Counted from the first letter of the stretch, positions 8,225 to 17,519 are shown. The stretch is 64,000 bases of DNA from an uncultured Prevotellaceae bacterium (GCA_902761905.1 CACWMK010000001.1:62001-126000); one strand, 5' to 3'. The notes: generated from the sequence alone by a model not told the origin. Numbers and translations: made by a program.

Positions 8225-9616
8225 TCAAAGGCTCTCAGCCTTTTGGATTGCTTTTCGCAGGGCTCCCAGTTTGTTGTTTACCTCCTGCAGTTCGTACTCT
8301 ACGTCGCTCTTGGCCACTATACCGCCGCCAGCCTGGAACCACAGCTCGCCGTTACGGCTTACAAATGTACGTATGGTGATGGCCTGATTCAGGCTTCCGT
8401 CCAGTCCGATGTAACCTATGCAACCGCCGTATGCACCGCGATTGTGTGGCTCGTACTCGCTTATCAGTTGCATGGCGCGCACCTTTGGTGCTCCGCTCAG
8501 TGTGCCTGCAGGGAATGTGTCGATAAATGCCTTGATAGGATCAGCCCCGTTGTCCAGTTCACCGCTTACACGACTTACCAGATGTATCACATGACTGTAG
8601 TACTGCAGGTCCTTGTAGAAGTCCACCTTCACACCATGGCAGTTTCTCGACAGGTCGTTGCGTGCCAGGTCCACCAGCATCACGTGCTCAGCGTTCTCCT
8701 TTGGGTCGTTGCGCAGATACTCAGCACCCTTGCGGTCAGCCTCTGCGTCGCCCGTACGCTTGGTTGTTCCTGCTATCGGGTCTATGTAAGCCTTGCGGCC
8801 CTCAATACGGCAGTGTGTCTCAGGACTTGATCCGAATATGCGGAATCCGCCAAAGTCGAAGTAGAACAGATATGGGCTTGGATTGATCGATCGCAGCGCA
8901 CGATACAGCTTAAAGTCGTCGCCCTCGTACTGCTGGACGAATCTGCGGCTCAGTACTATCTGGAACACATCGCCCCTCAGACAGTGCTTAATGCCTCGGC
9001 GAATGTTTTCGCGATGCTCATCGTCGGTCAGTGTAGAGTGCACATCGCCCACAGGATGGAAGTCATACGCCTTTACATTGGCCTTGTTCATCGCCTTCAT
9101 CACTGTGTCTATCTTATCCTCGCCGTCGAGCGATACCACCTTCAGTGTATTGTTAAAGTGGTCGAATACTATTACCACCTTATATAATATATACAGCAAG
9201 TCGGGTGCATCATTCTTGGCCTGAGTCTCGTCCTTCACGTCGATGTCTTCGAAATAGCGCACTGCATTAAAACTGGTATATCCAAACAGTCCGCACATCT
9301 TTGCATCGTCGCCCTCTACGTGTATACGGTCTATCAGTTCGTGTATAGCCTTGTCGCTGCGATACTCTTTGTTTACCTCGTGGGTAAGTGTGCTGCCGTC
9401 GGGGTAGGTGATAGTAGCCTGTCCGTGACCGATAGCTACGCTGGCCATCGGCTCTATGCCTATAAACGAGCGCGAGTTATCCTTTTCGTGATAGTCCGAA
9501 CTCTCCATCAGTGCACTCTGTGGATACAGGTCCCTCAGTCGCATATACACACCCACAGGTGTATACAGATCCGCCAGGATTGTCTTCGATGTCGTTGTAT
9601 AATTAAAAGTTTCCAT
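8225..9616 (-). CDS. trpE: Anthranilate synthase component I
   Basis: TrpE with TrpG converts chorismate and ammonia to anthranilate. The 463-residue chorismate-binding enzyme has the feedback-binding motif LMESSDYHEK (residues 36-45), where tryptophan inhibits relatives, and the C-terminal catalytic motifs IAGTTKRTGD, EHVMLVDLARND, TFPAGTLSGAPKVRAM and GAYGGCIGYI. Its start overlaps the trpB stop by 14 bp, so the two are probably translationally coupled. Confidence 0.97.
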   Translation of the reverse strand: METFNYTTTSKTILADLYTPVGVYMRLRDLYPQSALMESSDYHEKDNSRSFIGIEPMASVAIGHGQATITYPDGSTLTHEVNKEYRSDKAIHELIDRIHVEGDDAKMCGLFGYTSFNAVRYFEDIDVKDETQAKNDAPDLLYILYKVVIVFDHFNNTLKVVSLDGEDKIDTVMKAMNKANVKAYDFHPVGDVHSTLTDDEHRENIRRGIKHCLRGDVFQIVLSRRFVQQYEGDDFKLYRALRSINPSPYLFYFDFGGFRIFGSSPETHCRIEGRKAYIDPIAGTTKRTGDAEADRKGAEYLRNDPKENAEHVMLVDLARNDLSRNCHGVKVDFYKDLQYYSHVIHLVSRVSGELDNGADPIKAFIDTFPAGTLSGAPKVRAMQLISEYEPHNRGAYGGCIGYIGLDGSLNQAITIRTFVSRNGELWFQAGGGIVAKSDVEYELQEVNNKLGALRKAIQKAESL

Positions 9617-10808
9617 ACTCTTTTGCCATTTGTTTGTTCTTAAGATATGTCTCCACGTCCTTATCGCCGCGACCGCTCACTGTCAGCACCACTACGTCGT
9701 CTTTCTTAAACTGCAGCTTCTTCAGCGCTGCTATAGCGTGTGCGCTCTCGATAGCTGGGATGATACCCTCCATGCGTGTCAGTTCGTATCCGCCGTAGAT
9801 AGCCTCGTCGTCGTTGATGCTCAGCACCTTGGTGCGACCTTTCTTGGCCATATTGCAGTGCATTGGCCCCACACCAGGATAGTCCAGTCCGGCACTGATG
9901 GTGAATGCCTCCTGTATCTGTCCGTCCTCGTTCTGCATCACCAGCATCTTGGCTCCGTGTAGTATACCGGTTGTGCCCTTGTGTATGGTAGCAGCTGTGT
10001 AGTCCGTTTCCCAACCGTGTCCACCAGCCTCGGCCAGTACTATGTTCACACGCTCATCGTTCACGTAGTGGTAGATGGTACCTGCCGCATTGCTACCGCC
10101 ACCTATGCAGGCTATCAGATAGTCAGGATAGTCGCGACCCACTTTTTCCTCCAGCTGCCATTTTATCTCTTCGCTGATAACGCTCTGCATGCGTGCCACA
10201 AGGTCAGGGTAGGGGTGTGGTCCCATTGTGCTGCCCACGATGTAGAACGTGTCTGCTGGATGACAACACCAGTCGCGTATAGCCTCGCTGCATGCGTCGC
10301 TCAGTGTCATGTTGCCTGTGCGCACTGGGTGCACCTCGGCGCCCAGCATCTTCATACGCTCCACGTTTGTGTGCTGACGCTCCACGTCGGTAGCACCCAT
10401 AAACACCTCGCACTTCATGTTCATCAGCGCACACACCGTAGCAGTGGCCACACCGTGCTGTCCGGCACCCGTCTCGGCTATGATACGAGTCTTACCCATA
10501 CGCTTGGCCAGCAGTATCTGTCCGATGGTGTTGTTAATCTTGTGCGCACCAGTGTGGTTCAGATCCTCGCGTTTCAGGTAGAGCTGACAGCCATATAACT
10601 GGCTCATGCGCTCGGCATAGTACAGCGGACTGGGACGTCCAACATAGTCCTTCAGCAGTGCATGATACTCCTGCTTAAACTCTGCGCTTTCGATTATCGG
10701 CAGATAAGCCTCCTGCAGGTCGTGCACACACTTGTAGAGTATCTCGGGCACGTAAGCGCCACCAAACTCTCCATAAAAACCTCTTTCATCAGCAAAATAA
10801 TTCTCCAT
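9603..10808 (-). CDS. trpB: Tryptophan synthase beta subunit
   Basis: TrpB condenses indole with serine using PLP. The 401-residue protein has the PLP lysine in HTGAHKINN (Lys90), the phosphate-binding GGGSNA loop and the ETGAGQHGVA substrate loop, matching the standard TrpB1 class that pairs with TrpA. It is the first enzyme gene after the attenuator. TrpB first and TrpA last is the usual arrangement in Bacteroides-type trp operons. Confidence 0.98.
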   Translation of the reverse strand: MENYFADERGFYGEFGGAYVPEILYKCVHDLQEAYLPIIESAEFKQEYHALLKDYVGRPSPLYYAERMSQLYGCQLYLKREDLNHTGAHKINNTIGQILLAKRMGKTRIIAETGAGQHGVATATVCALMNMKCEVFMGATDVERQHTNVERMKMLGAEVHPVRTGNMTLSDACSEAIRDWCCHPADTFYIVGSTMGPHPYPDLVARMQSVISEEIKWQLEEKVGRDYPDYLIACIGGGSNAAGTIYHYVNDERVNIVLAEAGGHGWETDYTAATIHKGTTGILHGAKMLVMQNEDGQIQEAFTISAGLDYPGVGPMHCNMAKKGRTKVLSINDDEAIYGGYELTRMEGIIPAIESAHAIAALKKLQFKKDDVVVLTVSGRGDKDVETYLKNKQMAKEYGNF

Positions 10809-10819
10809 ATATTTTATAT

Positions 10820-10862
10820 TTTTATATTCTCAATGTTTAATGTTTAATCTTTAATCTTTAAT
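10820..10862. repeat. AT-rich TTTAATCTTTAAT units between attenuator and trpB
   Basis: Several degenerate copies of a ttaatg/ttaatc unit (ctcaatgtttaatgtttaat and following) lie between the terminator hairpin and the trpB start. They form an unstructured AU-rich leader downstream of the attenuator. Confidence 0.5.
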
Positions 10863-10894
10863 AAAAAAAAGACTCATCGCAGTCGCGACGAGCC
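10863..10894 (-). terminator. trp attenuator (intrinsic terminator in the leader)
   Basis: On the minus strand GGCTCGTCGC, loop GACT-like centre and GCGATGAGTC form a ten-pair stem with two G-U pairs, followed by eight T residues. It sits between the leader peptide and trpB, so it can stop transcription before the enzyme genes. Its 5' arm shares bases with an upstream complementary segment, as expected for attenuation. Confidence 0.88.
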
Positions 10895-10942
10895 TTTCTG
10901 TATATTCTTACGTATGTATACACGGCTATGAGCCTCGCGACT
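10881..10942 (-). promoter_or_regulatory. trp antiterminator pairing region
   Basis: AGTCGCGA at 10942-10935 is exactly complementary to TCGCGACT at 10888-10881, which overlaps the 5' arm and loop of the terminator. The two structures are mutually exclusive. The first segment begins three bases after the leader-peptide stop, so a ribosome that finishes the peptide would mask it, while one stalled on the Trp codons would leave it free. Confidence 0.8.
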
Positions 10943-10944
10943 TG

Positions 10945-11022
10945 TTAATCTCGAGAGCGCCACCACCAATAGTTGTTCTGTATACGTATCATACTGTTCT
11001 TTATTATCGTTGATTCTAACAT
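10945..11022 (-). CDS. trpL: trp leader peptide with three consecutive Trp codons
   Basis: ATG at 11022 opens a 25-codon frame that ends with TAA at 10945. The C-terminal part reads QNNYWWWRSRD, with the Trp codons at 10968-10960. It starts about nine bases downstream of the promoter -7 box and stops just before the antiterminator segment. This is the classic layout of ribosome-mediated transcription attenuation: scarce charged tRNA-Trp stalls the ribosome on WWW and favours the antiterminator. The frame is too short for usual gene callers. Function is inferred from position and codon content. Confidence 0.88.
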   Translation of the reverse strand: MLESTIIKNSMIRIQNNYWWWRSRD

Positions 11023-11030
11023 TTCGGCTG

Positions 11031-11062
11031 CAAAAGTATATATTTAATTTCAAACCGCCAAA
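11031..11062 (-). promoter_or_regulatory. trp operon promoter
   Basis: The minus strand has TTTG at 11062-11059, a 20-bp spacer and TACTTTTG at 11038-11031, a full match to the Bacteroidota consensus TTTG-N19/20-TAnnTTTG. Transcription would begin a few bases upstream of the leader peptide. Confidence 0.88.
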
Positions 11063-11074
11063 CTTTTTGCCCAC

Positions 11075-11699
11075 TTTTTTAATAAAATGTTAGCAAATGT
11101 TGCTTTTTACTTACTTTTGCTAACTCTGATGCCCTTTATCCCAGTATCCCAGAATCCCAGTTTTTATTTTGCCCTCTTCTTCTTATAAACTCTTTTATAA
11201 ATGTTAAAATATATATAATTAAATAAATATATGTAGAATTATAAGAGGCAAGGCGCGTTTAGAAAACTGGGATACTGGGATCTGTGACGTTTAATTACGA
11301 AAAATGATGAAATAGATAGTACGGCACTATCTACCAGATACTCGTAATCTTTCAGGTGGATACCCGTAATCTATCTCACGAGGAAGTTACGGCTCTCTTT
11401 TCTTTACAAAATCATACATTTATATCACGTCCAGCTATCATCGCCCGGTTTTTACCCACCCAAAATCGCCCCATAATCGAAACCAAATCGTCTTAATCAG
11501 CCTCATTTATCGCTCAGAATCATCATCATTGAGTTAATTCTGCACAGATCTGTAGTAAACAAATTAACATCCGTTCACATTCGCTATTTGCCAATAATTC
11601 CGCAAATTGCTACAATTAAACACAAAAATGCTAGCATTCATACCCATGTTACCATCACAAATCCCAGTATCCCAGTTATTAAGGGGCAGGGTATTGGTG
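11075..11699. other. 625-bp AT-rich intergenic region with CCCAGTATCCCAG repeats
   Basis: No convincing gene is seen on either strand. A motif atcccagtatcccag occurs at 11138-11152, inverted at 11266-11281 and again directly at 11661-11676; the first two bracket a very AT-rich core with runs such as aaaatatatataatt. A second short direct repeat (gatactcgtaatct and gatacccgtaatct) lies near 11338 and 11361. The region could be a remnant of a mobile or phage-like insertion, but no coding remnant was recognised. Confidence 0.6.
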
Positions 11700-14540
11700 T
11701 TATATAAACCGTGGTGTATAGCCCTTCTTGCTCTTGGCAACTTGGGCTGGTGTGCCGGTGGTAAGAACTTGACCGCCCTGGCGACCGCCTTCGGGACCGA
11801 TGTCGATAAGCCAGTCGGCCTGTCGGATTACGTCGAGATTGTGCTCGATGATGATGACGGTGTTGCCACGGTCTACGAGCTGCTGCAGCACCTGCATCAG
11901 TATGCGGATATCCTCGAAGTGCAGACCCGTGGTGGGCTCGTCGAGTATATACATGGTCTTGCCGGTGTCGCGCTTCGACAGTTCGGTGGCCAACTTTATG
12001 CGCTGACTCTCACCTCCAGACAGGGTGGTGGAAGGCTGCCCCAGCTTGATATATCCCAGACCTACATCCTGTATGCTCTTGATTTTGCGGAGTATGTCGG
12101 GTACGTTCTCGAAGAACTCTACGGCCTGATTGATGGTCATGTCTAGTACGTCGGCTATCGACTTGCCCTTATAGCGCACCTCCAGGGTCTCACGGTTGTA
12201 GCGTTTGCCATGACAGTCTTCGCATGGCACCTGTATGTCGGGCAGGAAGTTCATTTCGATGGTCTTGTAGCCGTTGCCGCCACACGTCTCGCAGCGGCCA
12301 CCCTTGACGTTGAACGAGAATCGGCCTGGCTTGTAACCACGTATCTTGGCCTCGGGCAGATTGACAAACAGCGAACGGATATCGCTGAACACACCGGTGT
12401 AGGTGGCGGGGTTAGAGCGTGGCGTGCGACCGATTGGACTCTGGTCGACACTTACCACCTTGTCGATATTCTCGATGCCCTCGATGCTATCGTAAGGCAT
12501 GGGGCGCTTGAGCGAGCGATAGAAGTGCTGCGACAGGATGGGTTGCAGGGTCTCGTTGATGAGTGTACTCTTACCCGAACCGCTGACACCGGTGACGACG
12601 ATGAGCTTGCCCAGTGGGAACTCTACGTCGACGTGCTTAAGGTTGTTGCCGCTGCAGCCACGCAGTATCAGACTCTTGCCAGAGCCCTTGCGAGGCTTGA
12701 AATCGGCTGGCAGAGTGGTGAGTGTGCCGTTAAGATATTGAGCCGTGAGCGTGCTGGTCTTCAGTAACTCATCGGGGGTGCCTTGAAAAACTACCTCGCC
12801 ACCTTTACGACCAGCACGTGGACCTATGTCGACGATGTAGTCGGCACTGCGCATCATGTCTTCGTCGTGCTCTACCACGATGACAGTATTGCCTAGGTCA
12901 CGCAGTTCCTTAAGCGAACGGATGAGTCGCTCGTTGTCGCGCTGGTGCAGACCGATAGATGGCTCGTCGAGGATGTAGAGCACGTTGACCAGTTGCGATC
13001 CAATCTGTGTGGCCAACCGTATGCGCTGGCTCTCACCGCCAGAGAGTGAAGCCGACTGACGATTGAGCGATAGGTAGTCGAGTCCCACCTCGAGCAGGAA
13101 GTCGAGACGGGTCCTGATCTCCTTCAAAATTTCTTTGGCGATCTTATACTCTGTGGAGGTAATCTCTTTCCACTCTCCACTTTCCCCTTTCCTCTCTAGA
13201 TCTTCGATCCACGATCGAAGATCCTTCAGGTCCATCGATGCGAGGTCGGCAATGTTTCGACCACCAAAGGTGTACGACAAGGCCTCGCGATTGAGTCGCT
13301 GACCGTGACACTCAGGACAAGTAATCTCTGCCAGGAACTGGTCGGCCCACTTCTGGCCGGCACTCGACTCATCGTTCTCCATCACACCACGCAGGTACTT
13401 GATGATTCCATCGAACGCCACGAAGTAGTCGCTGGATGTGCGCACCAGATCCTTGTCGATGCGCACGTCTTCGAGCGAGCCGTAGAGCAGCTCGGTCATG
13501 GCATCGTCGGGTATGTCGGCGATAGGCGTGTTGAGGTCGCAGTCGAACTTGCGGAGTATGGCCTCTACCTGCCAGAATATCATCTGATTTTTATACTTGC
13601 CAAGAGGCACGATACCGCCTTCGCGGATTGTAGCCTGCTTGTCGGGGATGACCTTGTCGATATCAATCTCATTTATCACACCTAGTCCCTTACAGTGCGG
13701 ACAAGCACCCTGGGGGGAGTTAAACGAGAAATTGTTGGGCGCAGGGTCGCTGTAGCTGATGCCGGTGGTGGGGCACATCAGTCGCTTGGAGAAATGCTTC
13801 AGCTGGCCGGTGTCCTGATCCAATATCATGATCAGTCCGTCACCCTGACGCATGGCCAGTGAGATTGACTTCTTGAGTCGCTCCTCATCGGGCTGGTCGG
13901 GCACCTTCATGCGATCTACTACCACCTCGATGTCGTGGTTCTTGTATCGGTCAACTTTCATACCCTGTCTGATCTCCATCAGCTCGCCGTCCACACGTAT
14001 GTGGAGATAGCCCTTGCGTCGCATGTTCTCGAACAGTTCGCGATAGTGACCTTTACGACTGCGTACTACTGGGGCCAGGATGTAAATCTTATGACCGGCA
14101 TAGTCGTGGGTAATCATATCGAGCACACGCTCCTCGGTGTAGCGCACCATCTCTTCGCCAGTCTCGAAACTATACGCACGACCGGCACGTGCAAAGAGCA
14201 GTCGCAGGTAGTCGTATATCTCGGTAGTGGTGCCCACGGTAGAGCGGGGATTCTTGTTGGTGGTCTTCTGTTCGATACTGATGACAGGCGACAGACCAGT
14301 GATTTTGTCGACATCGGGGCGCTCCATACCGCCTAGGAAGTTGCGGGCATAAGCCGAGAACGTCTCGATGTAACGTCGCTGACCTTCGGCAAAGATAGTG
14401 TCAAAGGCCAGCGACGATTTGCCGCTACCACTTAGTCCCGTAATCACAGTGAGCGAGTTGCGGGGGATCTCTACATCGATATTCTTAAGGTTGTGTACGC
14501 GTGCTCCGTACACATTTATCTTTTCGTCTTCTCTATTCAC
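11700..14540 (-). CDS. uvrA: Excinuclease ABC subunit A
   Basis: UvrA is the damage-sensing ATPase of nucleotide excision repair and loads UvrB. The 946-residue protein has two ABC modules: Walker [14 protein letters not shown] near residue 35 and [13 protein letters not shown] in the second half, two LSGGESQRI signatures, DEPSIGLH and DEPTTGLH Walker B regions, and the zinc module CETCGGNGY...[10 protein letters not shown]. The first zinc site reads CPTTGIS with one cysteine fewer than the E. coli form, a variation seen in relatives. Around residues 447-460 there is extra Gly/Glu/Lys-rich sequence encoded by purine-repeat DNA next to a perfect hairpin, in a loop before the first signature. 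It appears to be a single-gene unit. Confidence 0.98.
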   Translation of the reverse strand: MNREDEKINVYGARVHNLKNIDVEIPRNSLTVITGLSGSGKSSLAFDTIFAEGQRRYIETFSAYARNFLGGMERPDVDKITGLSPVISIEQKTTNKNPRSTVGTTTEIYDYLRLLFARAGRAYSFETGEEMVRYTEERVLDMITHDYAGHKIYILAPVVRSRKGHYRELFENMRRKGYLHIRVDGELMEIRQGMKVDRYKNHDIEVVVDRMKVPDQPDEERLKKSISLAMRQGDGLIMILDQDTGQLKHFSKRLMCPTTGISYSDPAPNNFSFNSPQGACPHCKGLGVINEIDIDKVIPDKQATIREGGIVPLGKYKNQMIFWQVEAILRKFDCDLNTPIADIPDDAMTELLYGSLEDVRIDKDLVRTSSDYFVAFDGIIKYLRGVMENDESSAGQKWADQFLAEITCPECHGQRLNREALSYTFGGRNIADLASMDLKDLRSWIEDLERKGESGEWKEITSTEYKIAKEILKEIRTRLDFLLEVGLDYLSLNRQSASLSGGESQRIRLATQIGSQLVNVLYILDEPSIGLHQRDNERLIRSLKELRDLGNTVIVVEHDEDMMRSADYIVDIGPRAGRKGGEVVFQGTPDELLKTSTLTAQYLNGTLTTLPADFKPRKGSGKSLILRGCSGNNLKHVDVEFPLGKLIVVTGVSGSGKSTLINETLQPILSQHFYRSLKRPMPYDSIEGIENIDKVVSVDQSPIGRTPRSNPATYTGVFSDIRSLFVNLPEAKIRGYKPGRFSFNVKGGRCETCGGNGYKTIEMNFLPDIQVPCEDCHGKRYNRETLEVRYKGKSIADVLDMTINQAVEFFENVPDILRKIKSIQDVGLGYIKLGQPSTTLSGGESQRIKLATELSKRDTGKTMYILDEPTTGLHFEDIRILMQVLQQLVDRGNTVIIIEHNLDVIRQADWLIDIGPEGGRQGGQVLTTGTPAQVAKSKKGYTPRFI
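13199..13223. repeat. Perfect 11-bp hairpin inside uvrA
   Basis: gatcttcgatc (13199-13209), loop cac, then gatcgaagatc (13213-13223). It lies directly beside the purine-rich in-frame repeat (about 13160-13198), where Bacteroidota UvrA homologues vary in length. Confidence 0.75.
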
Positions 14541-14560
14541 TCTAAATTCTAACTTCTAAA

Positions 14561-15247
14561 TTATTCGTTCTTGATGTATCCTCTGAGCAAGTTTACGTCT
14601 TTGCGTATGTTGTATTCGATGCCATCGGCACCGCGTGCCTTTACCAGTACATAGTACACGCCATCCTTGACGGGAGTGCCATTGTATTTGCCATCCCATC
14701 CGTAGCCTTTGGCTGGATTAGTCCACTCGTAGAGTTTCTGGCCCCACCTATTAAATATATAGGCATGGAACTCAACCAGACTCTGGTACTCCTTGGCCTG
14801 GTACTCATCATTGCGTCCGTCGTCGTTGGGCGAGAATGCGTTGGGCATGACCAACTTGCTCTCGCTGATGGTGACGGTGATGGTGGTAGAGTCGACAGCC
14901 TCGTCGGCAGGGTCGGGACGGAACACCAGTGTGACGTAAGTCTCGCCGGCCTGAGTAAAGGTGTATTCGGTGTCTTGCTCGTAGCGCACCATCATATCCT
15001 TGGCCTCACCATGTCTGCGGAAGTGCCACTCGTATACGGGCGACAGTCCCTCCACATTCTGTGGATTGGCACAGAACAATACTGAGAGTGGAGCCTGCCC
15101 CTGAAAGGCGCTTGAGGTAACAGTCTCTACACCATTGTCATCGGTGTAGGTGGCCGTAGGCGAAACCGACGGGTAAGTGCTCTGTGCTGATGCCAAAACT
15201 GGCGTTAACATCGCAAAAACTGTTAGTATAATCTGCTTAAATCTCAT
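14561..15247 (-). CDS. Secreted PKD-like protein with T9SS type B (CHU_C) sorting domain
   Basis: The 228-residue protein starts with a signal peptide (MRFKQIILTVFAMLTPVLASA), followed by a region resembling PKD/Ig-like folds (YEWHFRRHG, YTFTQAGETYVTLVF). The C-terminal gliding-motility CHU_C domain is clear: LVMPNAFSPNDDGRNDEY, FHAYIFNRWGQKLYEW and DGVYYVLVKA. This domain directs export by the type IX secretion system. The specific role is unknown; the small size suggests a structural or adhesive surface protein. It lies 20 bp upstream of uvrA on the same strand but has its own promoter. Confidence 0.88.
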   Translation of the reverse strand: MRFKQIILTVFAMLTPVLASAQSTYPSVSPTATYTDDNGVETVTSSAFQGQAPLSVLFCANPQNVEGLSPVYEWHFRRHGEAKDMMVRYEQDTEYTFTQAGETYVTLVFRPDPADEAVDSTTITVTISESKLVMPNAFSPNDDGRNDEYQAKEYQSLVEFHAYIFNRWGQKLYEWTNPAKGYGWDGKYNGTPVKDGVYYVLVKARGADGIEYNIRKDVNLLRGYIKNE

Positions 15248-15266
15248 TTTTTCCTAATTTAAAGTG

Positions 15267-15296
15267 CAAAGTTACTAAAAAATTGATAATACACAA
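15267..15296 (-). promoter_or_regulatory. Promoter of the CHU_C protein gene
   Basis: The minus strand reads TTG at 15296-15294, a 19-bp spacer and TAACTTTG at 15274-15267, about 20 bp before the start codon. It fits the Bacteroidota consensus. Confidence 0.75.
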
Positions 15297-15318
15297 TCGA
15301 TAATTGATATTTATTTTG

Positions 15319-15326
15319 TACTTTTG
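15319..15326 (+). promoter_or_regulatory. Probable -7 box for the LysM gene and downstream run
   Basis: TACTTTTG followed by C matches TAnnTTTG, 27 bp before the chosen ATG at 15354. A clear -33 box is missing. It shares a 73-bp divergent region with the CHU_C promoter. Confidence 0.6.
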
Positions 15327-15353
15327 CATGCGAAATATGTAAAATTAGAAAAT

Positions 15354-16709
15354 ATGACGCGAGTTTTAAGATATTTTTTGTTCTTTGCCGCCTTCTGGAT
15401 GTCAGTTAGCGTGGCAATGGCCCAGGTGGGTGAACAGGATATACGTGGACTGCATAAGGTGAAGAAGAAGGAGACTATCTTCGGCATTTCGCGTATGTAT
15501 GATATCACCATCGAGCAGCTGATGAAGGCTAACCCTGAAATGAACACTCCTGGCTACGAACTTAAGAAGGGCGCGGTGCTGAAGATACCATACGCTACAG
15601 TGCAGACAGAGACGCCTGCGCCAAAGCCTGTTGACGAGGACGAGACAGACGATCTTCGTAAGCGCACTATCCGACTGGGCGTGATGCTGCCGCTGCACGA
15701 TGTGAATGGCGACGGCAAGCGCATGGTGGAGTACTATCGCGGTGTTCTTATGGCATGCGACAGTATCAAGAAACTGGGTGTGTCGGTCGACGTGCACGCA
15801 TGGAATGCTGCCGAGGATGCTGATATCAACCGGATACTGAAGGACGAAGCTGCTGCCAAGTGCGACATGATAATAGGTCCGCTGTACTCAAAGCAGATGG
15901 ACGCTATGTCGGCATTCGTACAGAAGCATAAGATAAAGTTGCTGATACCATTTTCGATCAATGCACCGCAACTGGCCGACAATAAGTACATCTATCAGGT
16001 GTACCAGAGTCATACACAGCAGAACTCGGCTACTATCGAGCACTTTGTAAAGGCATTCAAGAACTTCCACACTGTGATAATCGACTGCAACGATACCACA
16101 AGTCAGAAGGGAAGCTTTACGACTGCACTGCGCCGACAGCTGGAGCAGGACAACATGGAGTGCAATATCACCAATCTGAAGTCGGGCGAGAGTGACTTCT
16201 CGAAGGCATTCAGCCGTACTAAGCCCAATGTGGTGATACTTAACACAGGTCGTTCGCCTGAGCTGGGTATCGCATTCTCGAAACTGAACGGACTGAAAGT
16301 GACCGACCCTGACCTAGTGATAAACATGTTCGGCTATACCGAGTGGCTGATGTACACACGTGCACATCTGGAGAATTATTACAAGTTTAATACCTATGTG
16401 CCGTCGGTGTTCTACTACAATCCGCTATCGTCATCAACAAAGCGCCTGCAGCAGAAGTTCCGCTGGAACTTCCATACCGATATGCAGAATAGTCTGCCAC
16501 GATTTGCTATCACGGGCTTTGACCACGCTTTCTTCTTCCTGATGGGACTGCACAGCGAGGGAAGAAAGTTCCTAGGCGAGAAGAGCAATCCCGACTACGT
16601 GCAGACACCACTGCAGTTTGAGCGCTACGGCAATGGCGGACTGCGCAACCATACACAACTGTTTGTACACTACACCCCCGACAGTAGGGTAGAAACCATT
16701 AAGTTCTAA
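15354..16709 (+). CDS. LysM domain plus periplasmic-binding-fold protein
   Basis: The 451-residue exported protein has a signal peptide (MTRVLRYFLFFAAFWMSV), one LysM domain at about residues 30-80 (HKVKKKETIFGISRMYDITI, GAVLKIPYA) and then a type I periplasmic-binding fold (RLGVMLPLHDVNGDGKRMVE, MIIGPLYSKQMDAM, VVILNTGRSPELG). LysM binds peptidoglycan; the second domain resembles the ligand-binding proteins of branched-chain amino acid transport and the LpoA activator of PBP1A. No permease is adjacent, so a wall-anchored sensory or cell-wall regulatory role is more likely than transport, as inference. I chose ATG 15354 because an in-frame ATG at 15324 lies inside the -7 box. Confidence 0.82.
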   Translation: MTRVLRYFLFFAAFWMSVSVAMAQVGEQDIRGLHKVKKKETIFGISRMYDITIEQLMKANPEMNTPGYELKKGAVLKIPYATVQTETPAPKPVDEDETDDLRKRTIRLGVMLPLHDVNGDGKRMVEYYRGVLMACDSIKKLGVSVDVHAWNAAEDADINRILKDEAAAKCDMIIGPLYSKQMDAMSAFVQKHKIKLLIPFSINAPQLADNKYIYQVYQSHTQQNSATIEHFVKAFKNFHTVIIDCNDTTSQKGSFTTALRRQLEQDNMECNITNLKSGESDFSKAFSRTKPNVVILNTGRSPELGIAFSKLNGLKVTDPDLVINMFGYTEWLMYTRAHLENYYKFNTYVPSVFYYNPLSSSTKRLQQKFRWNFHTDMQNSLPRFAITGFDHAFFFLMGLHSEGRKFLGEKSNPDYVQTPLQFERYGNGGLRNHTQLFVHYTPDSRVETIKF

Positions 16710-16712
16710 AGA

Positions 16713-17519
16713 ATGAGGAAAGCAAAATATATGAAGCGACTTATTTCCAGTTTTACATTTTTACATTTCTTCATTGCCGCGATGTTTGCCCAGGTGGGTG
16801 AGTATCGCAACGATTTGTCTGTAGGTGTTAACGGTGGTTACGTGATGAGTAACGTAGCGTTTGTTACTAAGGTCCCACAGTCGCAGTTGGGTGGCATAAC
16901 AGGTGGTTTTACTGCACGCTACACATGCGAGAAATACTTCAGTAGTATATGTGCCGTGACAGCCGAGTTGAACTTCGCTCAGATAGGTTGGAACGAGGAC
17001 ATATTAGACAAGAACGATCAGCCAGTTCCATTGCATACAGACCCTACACAGAACCTTTCGTATAAGCGCAAGATGACCTATGTGCAGGTGCCACTGCTGG
17101 CCCGATTGGGATGGGGACGTGAGCGCAACGGTTTGCAGGCATTCATACATCTGGGACCACAGATAGGTTTCTATGTGAACGATAAGATTGAGTCGAACTT
17201 CGATGTGCACGAGGATGCATTCAATCCATCGAGCACGGGCTATCAGTATGGCGGATTGCGCTCGTCGAGCGTGGTGGCACAGGACACTATGGCCGTAGAG
17301 AACAAGTTTGACTACGGTATTGCTGTGGGTGCCGGACTTGAGTTCAGCAACCGCCACATGGGGCACTTTATGATAGAGGGACGCTACTACTACGGATTAG
17401 GTAACATATACGGCAACACAAAGCGCGATTATTTCTCAAGATCTAACTTTGGTAACATCGTAATCAAGTGTACCTATCTGTTTGATATAATCAGAACAAA
17501 GAATTCTAAAATCAAATAA
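16713..17519 (+). CDS. PorT-family outer-membrane beta-barrel protein
   Basis: The 268-residue protein has a signal peptide (MKRLISSFTFLHFFIAAMFA from the second Met) and alternating beta strands ending in aromatic residues, with segments typical of Bacteroidota OMP_b-brl families (GGYVMSNVAF, ELNFAQIGW, YVQVPLLARLGWG, GAGLEFSN, EGRYYYGLGNI). It ends in a hydrophobic strand FGNIVIKCTYLFDII. It follows the LysM gene by 3 bp, so the two are probably co-transcribed and may act together at the envelope. The precise function is unknown. Start at 16713 or 16731. Confidence 0.78.
   Translation: MRKAKYMKRLISSFTFLHFFIAAMFAQVGEYRNDLSVGVNGGYVMSNVAFVTKVPQSQLGGITGGFTARYTCEKYFSSICAVTAELNFAQIGWNEDILDKNDQPVPLHTDPTQNLSYKRKMTYVQVPLLARLGWGRERNGLQAFIHLGPQIGFYVNDKIESNFDVHEDAFNPSSTGYQYGGLRSSSVVAQDTMAVENKFDYGIAVGAGLEFSNRHMGHFMIEGRYYYGLGNIYGNTKRDYFSRSNFGNIVIKCTYLFDIIRTKNSKIK

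Noticed and set aside
10874-11074. 66-codon frame on the minus strand over the trp leader
   Set aside because: It runs through the promoter, antiterminator and most of the terminator region; the 25-codon WWW peptide in another frame explains the region better.
11075-11699. Possible tRNA or small gene in the long spacer
   Set aside because: No cloverleaf pattern, no frame with coding character and no consensus promoter with a product was found.
13681-13790. Loss of a zinc site in UvrA (CPTTGIS)
   Set aside because: This form is seen in Bacteroidota UvrA as a family variation, so it is not a sign of damage.
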